A stretch of 33,102 bases of DNA, from positions 160,436 through 193,537 of the forward strand of contig MU069961.1 of NCBI GenBank assembly GCA_002284615.2. Direction: 5' to 3'. Positions 30,615 through 33,102 of the stretch are shown here, piece by piece; the first letter of the stretch is position 1, and every line of letters starts with the position of its first letter. The notes below the pieces were generated by a model that had not been told where the DNA came from, did not search any database, and worked only from the letters and a program-made list of their open reading frames with translations. Position numbers and translations under genes: made by a program. The DNA comes from Dunaliella salina. Its lineage: Eukaryota > Chlorophyta > Chlorophyceae > Chlamydomonadales > Dunaliellaceae.

Positions 30615-32895
30615 CATCCATCGCAAGGCATGGACAGAGAAAGAATGAGGCTGTACTGGCTATTTTTCTTCTACAAATTTGGGTATTGTTGCGCACAGTG
30701 TGCCAATCCTGATGTCATGATGCATGGATGTGATGGTGTGAGGTGCACGAGGTACACCAATTTGAAGCATTTATGTACTTCATATTAAGGTTGGCTAGCT
30801 TGGGGTTTTGGCAGCAAAGGAGGGAGAGTAATTGGACCATGATTGGAGGTGTGTAATGGGGTCACCATGTGTGTTTGAAGGTCGATCTTTGGCAGAGGGC
30901 ATGAAGTTCTTTGGCTGGCAATTTCGAGTTCGTGAACAGTTTGAGTAAGTTTGAGTTCATGAATAGGTCAAAGTCCTTGAACATCCTAACCTTGCTTCAT
31001 GTGCTGAACAGGGTGCGCTGCTTTTTGTTTAGCCCTGGCCTCCTTGCAGGGTCTTGGCCTTGATTTTTAGACAACCTGGAGGGTTGTCTGCGCTTCGTGC
31101 CCATTCCCTTGAGTGTGCTCGAAAGCTTGTTCAATCCAGATGCTCTCTTCAATGTCCCTCGCAATCTCTCTGTGCGCACCTTCACGCACCTTAACGCACC
31201 CCCTAAAACACACGATTACGCATTATGCACCCCTTGAAAAAAGACAGAGCGTAATGATCAGAAAGATAATGCGTAATGATTCAGGTGTTGTACGGTATTG
31301 GAACAAGGGATTACACTTTTCCCGAGGGGAACCATTTGCTGATGCCTTGTGTTTGGCTTGTGCACCATGAGGGTGGAAGCAAGGCGGTGTGCAGGGACGA
31401 GCTCTTGCAAAAGGCAGCACTCAGTTGTCCTGAACATAGCTCAGGTATCCAGAAGCTGTGCAGGTGAACAGCCATATGCGTGATGACATCAAATGAGATT
31501 ACTTAAATACAGGAATGCTGAAATGGAATGCTGCAGCCTGTTGGCCACATGGCCCAATCATCATTTACACTCTGTCAGTCGCATATTGATTATAAACTCA
31601 TTCACACTCCCAATATTGTTCCACTGACAGGGAGGCTCAGCTGCGAGAACAGAGCAGAGCAGCAGATGCCAAGCGCTTAGCCCAAACAGCTGGAGCCCTG
31701 CCAAAGCATGCCCTGAAGCTGCTCTCCAGCCCTACGCACACTGCAACCTTGTTAGGGCATACACTTTTTGTCTGGAGTGTTGCCTTCACACCCGATGGCG
31801 CCTGCCTGGTCTCAGGATCATATGACAGTACCCTGAAGTGAGTGTGCTGTGGTGTGTCGACAGGTGGTTCATGTGTACGAGCTGGGTGTGTACCAGTCGT
31901 GGCTGCATGTTGCTTGGCTTTTGAGGGAGACTGTGGAGGAGACGAGGGAGTGAGGGAGCTGCAGCTGAACATAATGACACCAGCTTCTTGTGTTGAGGCG
32001 ATCATGCCAATTGCAAACACAAGTTGGGCTTCTGGAATGATAGCATGTTGGATAGGAACTACTGCGTACAACTGCTGTGGAAAATGTTGATCCTTGGTAT
32101 TGCCATGGTGTTGGCACGCTTTCAACTGGGATGCACAGTGTTTAGTGTAAAAAACACAAGATGTGAGTGCCATTCACTCCAAACTTTCTTTGGGGTGCAG
32201 CTACACAAGATAAGTCATCTATGGCACCTGAACCCTGCAGGCATGCATGGCGGTGCTTGTCTCCTAGCTTCCTCAAAAAAGGAGCAGCACATGAGCTCAT
32301 CCAGCAGTGCCGAAGTGTCAAAATTTTGCATTGATGTGACAACTTTATCTGAACCTTCATTTGCCAAGCGCATTACCTGCTAAACAACGTCAAACGTCAA
32401 CAAGGAGGTGAAGCTGACTTGTGTCAGCATATTTTAAGTTGACAGCAGCTCAGCAGATTGTCATGCTGTTCCTTGCCAAACGCATGGCATGAGCACTTTG
32501 CAACACACCTGCTTGCAAATTACCCTCTGGGGAGCTTAGAAGCACACACAGACATGAGACTGGCCCTAGAAAGTTTGTGCGTATCACCTTGCTGAAATGC
32601 AGATTCATTCTGTGTTGGCTTCACAATCACCAGGTTAGAGGCAATGCTCATGCACACAGGTGTGCTTGCATTTGAAAATGCATAAATTGCCGTTTCTCAC
32701 TCGTTTTGAGGTTGATATTGTAATCAATGGATCCCAGGACACATATGCTGTGCCGTGACACATGCGCAGGTTATGGGATGTCGCAAGTGGCCGCTGCACT
32801 GCCACATTGGAAGGGCACATTCATGATGTAAACAGCGTGGCTGTCAGTGTGGATGGGCGCACCGCTGCATCTGGCAGTGTTGATAGGAGCGTGAA
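13758..32895 (+). CDS. Protein kinase - coiled coil - WD40 gene (12 exons, partial)
   Basis: One split gene is inferred from exons listed separately. Joined by compatible splice phases they give a kinase domain (exons 1-9), an Arg/Glu/Ala-rich coiled coil (exon 10) and WD40 blades (exons 11-12, one blade each, introns in phase 2). It continues past the window. Kinases phosphorylate Ser/Thr or Tyr, and WD40 propellers recruit partners, so the product is probably a cytoplasmic signalling kinase with a scaffold tail. LRRK2 is a known eukaryotic example of kinase followed by WD40, though no ROC/COR or LRR parts are seen here. Lesions: a transposon in exon 2, a frame conflict in exon 3, and NED in place of HRD. 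The allele may be inactive. Confidence 0.8.
13979..14776 (+). pseudogene. Kinase exon 2: VALK, helix C, interrupted by transposon
   Basis: After CTCAG at 13978 the exon reads [20 protein letters not shown], where VALK carries the ATP-binding Lys, then [12 protein letters not shown], where the Glu of FMQEL is the likely salt-bridge Glu of helix C. At about 14074 a TIR element begins and a stop (TAA, 14111) is soon reached. Kinase reading resumes after the element at 14743 with [11 protein letters not shown], matching the L-x-H-x-x-L-L-P-x-x-G strand-4 motif, and ends at GTTAGC (14777) in phase 1. Removing 14075-14742 gives an in-frame join. Splicing within the element cannot be excluded, but no consistent GT-AG pair was found. 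Confidence 0.75.
14074..14735. mobile_element. 0.66-kb TIR element inside exon 2
   Basis: The left end AGGCCGCGTTTACACGGGCT and the right end (reverse complement AGGCCGCGTTTACACGAGGC) form inverted termini that agree over 16 bp. They remain similar inward, with both ends carrying CTNAATAAATTGAG-like sequence. The motif CGGCTCGGCCCAGAAACTC recurs at about 14148 and 14551, and partly at the left end, as subterminal repeats. There is no long coding region, so it is non-autonomous. No convincing target-site duplication was found. The GG-start and GTTTNCA core resemble the Harbinger-like element at 16607, which is only a weak basis for classification. Confidence 0.8.
14777..15749 (+). other. Kinase intron 2
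   Basis: Bounded by GTTAGC and a pyrimidine-rich stretch ending TTGTAG. A plus-strand open frame at 15258-15545 ([39 protein letters not shown]) looks protein-like but is unrecognised. It could be a relic or chance. An alternative acceptor lies at 15678-15679 (CATTCACAG). Confidence 0.5.
15750..15883 (+). pseudogene. Kinase exon 3: strands 4-5 and hinge, with frame conflict
   Basis: Joined in phase to exon 2, the exon begins [16 protein letters not shown], a good continuation of LLPHV. The downstream part is kinase-like in a different frame: [19 protein letters not shown] (strand 5, hinge, helix D) and VDDQGRERG, ending phase 1 at GTGCGG (15884), which fits exon 4. The switch falls at or near GGGG (15792-15795), so a one-base indel is suspected. 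An alternative acceptor at 15679 keeps one frame but adds a Cys/Ser-rich stretch that does not resemble a kinase. The choice affects whether the gene is intact. Confidence 0.65.
15884..16440 (+). other. Kinase intron 3
   Basis: Runs from GTGCGG to GTTCATCAG. Pyrimidine-rich in parts. No gene or repeat is recognised. Confidence 0.6.
16441..16548 (+). CDS. Kinase exon 4: helix E
   Basis: With the phase-1 base from exon 3 it reads [20 protein letters not shown] then [16 protein letters not shown], the long helix E that ends in the LH of the L-x-x-LH motif just before the catalytic loop. It ends in phase 1 at GTAAGC. The acceptor is TTGTTCATCAG. Length and position match the family, so the call is strong. 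Confidence 0.85.
16549..18646 (+). other. Kinase intron 4
   Basis: About 2.1 kb long. Its first half is the Harbinger-like element (16607-17499). The remainder (17503-18646) has no recognised gene. Open minus-strand frames at 17530-17847 and 17928-18311 have no domain support. The acceptor is TTGGCATGCAG. Confidence 0.55.
16604..17502. mobile_element. Harbinger-like non-autonomous element with TAA duplication
   Basis: TAA at 16604-16606 and 17500-17502 flank a segment whose ends are AGGTACGTTTCCAA and, on the other strand, CGGTGCGTTTCCAA. The 3-bp TWA-type duplication and G-rich start fit the PIF/Harbinger superfamily. The subterminal 150 bp on each side are rich in TTAATT/AATTAA. Inside are a perfect CACTGCTGGGTGAAG doubling (about 16836-16865), a GA run (17109-17122) and a GGGTTACATGAGGGGTATGC repeat (17140-17185 and a third partial copy). 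A plus-strand frame contains [18 protein letters not shown] but no transposase motif. Confidence 0.75.
18647..18705 (+). CDS. Kinase exon 5: catalytic loop
   Basis: The exon reads (G)[25 protein letters not shown] is the catalytic loop with the proton-acceptor Asp, the Lys and the Asn. The usual His-Arg before the Asp is Asn-Glu here (NED instead of HRD). It starts in phase 1 after GCATGCAG and ends in phase 0 at GTAGGT. Loss of the Arg means the kinase would not depend on the usual HRD-Arg contact with a phosphorylated activation loop. Confidence 0.9.
19002..19090 (+). CDS. Kinase exon 6: DFG and activation loop
   Basis: The exon reads [20 protein letters not shown] then [12 protein letters not shown] carries the Mg-binding Asp. 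RGTDYF is the P+1-side end of the activation loop. The Ser/Thr-rich segment ([11 protein letters not shown]) offers possible phosphorylation sites. The acceptor is CATGCATCCAG and the donor GTGAGT, leaving phase 2. Intron 5 upstream (296 bp) is otherwise plain. Confidence 0.92.
19091..19961 (+). other. Kinase intron 6 with TG tract
   Basis: Contains the TG tract at 19729-19809 and no recognised gene. It ends in CAACTTTGCAG. Confidence 0.7.
19729..19809 (+). repeat. (TG)n dinucleotide tract in intron 6
   Basis: About 40 TG units followed by a GCGTGC-rich tail. It is UG-rich in the kinase pre-mRNA and ends about 150 bp before the exon 7 acceptor. Confidence 0.98.
19962..20115 (+). CDS. Kinase exon 7: PPE, helix F and G region
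   Basis: It reads (L)[19 protein letters not shown] then [20 protein letters not shown] and [15 protein letters not shown] stands for the APE motif. DMWSFG is the invariant helix F motif, with the Asp that anchors the catalytic loop. The exon starts by completing a phase-2 codon and ends in phase 0 at GTAGGC. The order and spacing relative to DFG are canonical. Confidence 0.93.
20326..20462 (+). CDS. Candidate orphan exon in intron 7
   Basis: Between a TCTAG acceptor and a clean GTAAGG donor the frame reads [20 protein letters not shown], then [20 protein letters not shown] and IEILAK. It looks like folded protein, but it is in the wrong phase to be spliced between exons 7 and 8, and no kinase motif belongs there. 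The opposite strand is also open. It could be a remnant of another gene or an unrecognised mobile element. Confidence 0.2.
20702..21004 (+). CDS. Unidentified 100-residue ORF in intron 7
   Basis: ATG to stop encodes 100 residues starting [20 protein letters not shown] and ending [10 protein letters not shown], with a hydrophobic/aromatic stretch [18 protein letters not shown]. No domain is recognised. It lies about 240 bp after the candidate orphan exon and could be part of the same relic. Confidence 0.2.
   Translation: MACKKRLSASGWRSIIILQGCQDLNWFVSFLYNLKRRYSIEITPLNTPGSAWKTLHANKALCGRVFRQHLLIRPYPHRLGTSKSKGAALEGLRHFLKDNS
22395..22520 (+). CDS. Kinase exon 8: C-lobe end
   Basis: It reads [20 protein letters not shown] then [20 protein letters not shown] and [16 protein letters not shown] is the conserved end of the kinase C-lobe, with the Arg (QRPS) that pairs with the Glu of the APE motif. 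It begins and ends in phase 0 (GTGTGG donor). A degenerate copy of its second half follows 117 bp downstream. Confidence 0.92.
22566..22662 (+). pseudogene. Degenerate tandem copy of exon 8 end and donor
   Basis: CTGCAGCGGCTCATTTAGCA begins a copy of 22449-22545, offset by exactly 117 bp. It keeps the pattern CTCCAGCAGGACCCCAGCC, QRPA and the sequence just beyond the donor (GTGTGGTC), but CAG has become TAG and the donor is now ATGTGTGG. Translation would be [21 protein letters not shown]. It is a dead exon duplicate. Confidence 0.92.
22693..22788. repeat. 48-bp perfect-length tandem duplication
   Basis: GAGCATGCCTGGTGGTATCA and the next 28 bases are repeated once with a single T/C difference. 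It lies 30 bp after the exon 8 copy. Confidence 0.97.
23068..23094. repeat. (GCT)9 trinucleotide tract
   Basis: Nine uninterrupted GCT units inside intron 8, followed by CCT-rich sequence. Confidence 0.95.
24105..24302. mobile_element. 198-bp MITE, TACCGTA family
   Basis: The left end TACCGTAGAGAATTGTGACC and the right end (reverse complement TACCGTACAGCATGTTGACC) are inverted and continue to agree inward (ACGCA blocks, ATTACGCA). With TA counted as the target duplication, this fits the Tc1/mariner superfamily, which inserts at TA. It is too short to encode anything. The long element at 26251-27902 shares the same ends. Confidence 0.85.
24684..25560. mobile_element. hAT-like element with perfect 8-bp duplication
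   Basis: CTCTCTTT occurs at 24684-24691 and 25553-25560. Between them the ends are TAGGGTTCGCACAAACGTTAT and, on the other strand, TAGGGTTCGTAGAAACGTTAT, with two mismatches in the first 21. An 8-bp duplication with such ends is the signature of hAT transposons. Subterminal regions (24705-24845 and 25468-25540) are packed with the palindrome ATAACGTTAT and its fragments, which may be transposase-binding sites. The 0.6-kb interior has open frames on both strands (for example [19 protein letters not shown]) but no transposase, so the element is non-autonomous and perhaps carries captured sequence. Confidence 0.9.
25841..26116 (+). repeat. Tandem copies of the exon 9 acceptor and start
   Basis: Before exon 9 (26117) two earlier acceptor-plus-exon starts occur: CACAG then ACCCTGGAGGCCAT at 25908, and CACAG then ACTTTTGAGGCCAT at 26006. 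Each is preceded by pyrimidine-rich sequence. The first copy and exon 9 also share 60 bp of upstream intron (CCCTCACACTGAGCTC near 25845 versus CCTCTCACACTAAGCTC near 26053), giving a period of about 209 bp. All encode T-L/F-E-A at the junction. Confidence 0.85.
26117..26194 (+). CDS. Kinase exon 9: last kinase helix and linker
   Basis: The exon reads [20 protein letters not shown] then LQAKEK, 26 residues in phase 0 at both sides (TTGCAG acceptor, GTGAGT donor). Joined to exon 8 it completes DEAVQTLEAIQ, the final helix of the kinase domain. It then supplies a Pro/Ser/Thr linker with a possible proline-directed phosphorylation site (PPMSPH) leading to the coiled coil. Confidence 0.85.
26195..28392 (+). 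other. Kinase intron 9
   Basis: Three quarters of it is the 1.65-kb TACCGTA element. The part from 27903 to 28392 shows no gene and ends CTTCATTTCAG. Confidence 0.65.
26251..27902. mobile_element. 1.65-kb TACCGTA element with about 395-bp inverted arms
   Basis: The ends are TACCGTAGAGAGATGTGACC on both strands, in the same family as the 198-bp MITE and TA-flanked. The inverted similarity runs through about 395 bp of each arm (26251-26646 and 27508-27902). The outer part is AT-rich with ACGCA motifs. The inner part is coding-like. Reading outward, one frame gives [20 protein letters not shown] (left) and [20 protein letters not shown] (right). Another gives a Lys/Glu-rich peptide ending in KRKPGRP, an AT-hook-like motif, then a stop, in both arms. 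The 0.86-kb middle has no transposase motif and may include further decayed family ends (26660-27030). It could be two inverted copies or a foldback element. Confidence 0.8.
28393..28571 (+). CDS. Kinase exon 10: coiled coil with perfect 24-bp repeats
   Basis: The exon reads [20 protein letters not shown] and then repeats. Four perfect 24-bp units (28441-28536) each encode EAERKQRA, followed by [11 protein letters not shown](R). The charged heptad-like pattern predicts a stable helix or coiled coil, likely for dimerisation or spacing between kinase and WD40 parts. It starts in phase 0 after TTTCAG and ends in phase 2 at GTGGGG, matching exon 11. The perfect DNA repeats suggest recent expansion and probable length polymorphism. 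Confidence 0.88.
28537..29716 (+). repeat. About 96-bp minisatellite derived from exon 10 and its donor
   Basis: From the last [12 protein letters not shown] segment onward, about a dozen diverged units of roughly 90-105 bp follow. Recognisable unit starts (GGCTGAGGCTGAG-like) lie near 28625, 28714, 28822, 28914, 29008, 29101, 29197, 29296, 29387, 29484 and 29692. A typical unit contains GCTGAGCGCAAGATCCGGGA, GGCGGAGCAGAG, the donor-like GGTGGGG and then intron sequence with GTGTCACATGGGCTGTGATT. Several units keep AGAG-GTGGGG or AGAG-GTAGGG, so they could act as extra donors. The minus strand is open for 289 codons over 28791-29660 because the unit lacks stops in that frame. Confidence 0.9.
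29216..29247. repeat. Perfect 12-bp stem inverted repeat
   Basis: TCCGGAAGGCGG at 29216-29227 is the exact complement of CCGCCTTCCGGA at 29236-29247, with an 8-nt loop. It lies in one unit of the minisatellite and replaces its usual GGAGCAGAG segment. Confidence 0.9.
29715..29960 (+). pseudogene. Short coding relic in intron 10
   Basis: A frame reads [20 protein letters not shown] then SFKLEPVG, a TAG, and after further open codons [20 protein letters not shown] then [11 protein letters not shown] to a stop at 29960. Composition is strikingly protein-like, with one in-frame stop. No family is recognised. It starts where the minisatellite ends and may be a retroelement fragment. Confidence 0.3.
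30098..30262 (+). repeat. (GCT)8 run and four-unit 34-bp tandem repeat
   Basis: A GCT run (30098-30123) leads into four imperfect units of about 34-35 bp with the core CTCATGTGCATGCTGTG followed by CAGGTGCAC, starting near 30127, 30160, 30195 and 30229. In one frame they encode four variations of SCACxxTGALP, an open run of 68 codons. It is probably non-coding. Confidence 0.8.
30482..30614 (+). repeat. (TG)n dinucleotide tract in intron 10
   Basis: About 130 bp of TG interrupted by a central GCGCGTGCGTGCGTGC block at 30535-30558. Confidence 0.98.
31185..31297. mobile_element. Possible decayed TACCGTA-family end
   Basis: The right side ends GCGTAATGATTCAGGTGTTGTACGGTA, close to the right end of the 198-bp MITE. 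Interior ATTACGCATTATGCACCCC and CACGCACCTTAACGCACC blocks also match the family style. No left TACCGTA was found, so this is a partial or strongly diverged copy. Confidence 0.5.
31631..31837 (+). CDS. Exon 11: coiled-coil end and first WD40 blade
   Basis: Completing the Arg codon from exon 10, it reads [20 protein letters not shown], then [15 protein letters not shown], then the blade [20 protein letters not shown] and [16 protein letters not shown] ... WSVAFTPDG ... L-VSGSYD-TLK is a canonical WD40 unit, with the closing WD supplied by the next exon. It starts after GACAG and ends in phase 2 at GTGAGT. Confidence 0.93.
31838..32769 (+). other. Intron 11
   Basis: About 0.93 kb, between GTGAGT and ACATGCGCAG. 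Open frames exist (32024-32383) but none shows WD40 or other motifs. I found no hidden WD40 exon. Confidence 0.65.
32770..32895 (+). CDS. Exon 12: second WD40 blade
   Basis: It reads (K)[19 protein letters not shown], then [26 protein letters not shown] closes the blade of exon 11, and GH ... [10 protein letters not shown] ... [10 protein letters not shown] makes the next. It starts and ends in phase 2 (GTGAGT), identical to the exon 11 junction, so one exon equals one blade and exon duplication can add blades in frame. More blades are expected beyond the window, since a propeller needs about seven. Confidence 0.94.
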
Positions 32896-32979
32896 GTGAG
32901 TGTTGGGGACGTGGCTGGTTTCTGGGCTGTGAAGTGTGAGGTTGGTGTATAGGGGTGCCAGCAGATGCTCTCCGTGAGA

Positions 32980-33102
<123 letters not shown>

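Larger units (their letters stand above)
28572..31630 (+). other. Kinase intron 10
   Basis: About 3.1 kb, made of the minisatellite, a coding relic, a 34-bp tandem repeat, a TG tract and a possible TACCGTA-family end. From 30620 to 31180 nothing is recognised. The acceptor is TTCCACTGACAG. Confidence 0.65.

Noticed and set aside
32161..32390. [20 protein letters not shown] as an extra WD40 blade between exons 11 and 12
   Set aside because: It lacks the GH and the SGS-D pattern. Exon 11 also joins exon 12 perfectly (TLK then LWD), leaving no place for it.

Overview
This window looks like nuclear DNA of an intron-rich eukaryote with a repeat-dense genome. Genes are split by GT-AG introns. There are long TG dinucleotide tracts, GCT/CAG trinucleotide runs, two families of non-LTR retrotransposon (LINE) and several families of terminal-inverted-repeat (TIR) DNA transposons. 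No operons or bacterial-type signals are visible. The LINE C-termini would fit a green alga or similar protist, but I cannot name the organism.

Left part (1-13630). No host gene is certain here. There is a duplicated segment (about 1370-1610), a TG tract (2191-2291) and two unidentified minus-strand reading frames (2585-3315). A 5'-truncated LINE keeps an RNase H domain and C-terminal domains (LINE B, 3741-5100, minus strand). A second LINE (LINE A, 5935-11407, minus strand) is bounded by an 11-bp target-site duplication. It carries a proline/alanine-rich ORF, an EEP endonuclease, a reverse transcriptase and a C-terminal Cys/His motif, but it is broken by stops, frameshifts and two insertions. 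A second, severely truncated LINE A copy with a perfect 12-bp target-site duplication lies at 13355-13629.

Right part (13758 to the end, plus strand). One large split gene encodes an N-terminal protein kinase domain, a charged coiled coil and C-terminal WD40 repeats, and it runs off the window. I place 12 exons by kinase and WD40 motifs plus splice phase: Gly loop, VALK, E of helix C, NED-LKPGN in place of HRD, DFG, PPE, DMWSFG and the C-lobe Arg motif, then EAERKQRA repeats, then two WD40 blades. At least two lesions are present. A 0.66-kb TIR element sits inside exon 2, and exon 3 has a reading-frame conflict. The assembled allele may therefore be a pseudogene, or contain an assembly error or a polymorphic insertion.

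The most unusual structure is that three consecutive exons (8, 9 and 10) are each followed or preceded by local tandem copies of their own exon-intron junction: two copies, about three copies and about a dozen copies respectively. The introns also host a TAA-flanked Harbinger-like element, an hAT-like element with a perfect 8-bp target-site duplication, and two or three members of a TA-flanked TACCGTA family. One of that family is a 1.65-kb element with inverted arms of about 395 bp that contain coding-like sequence.
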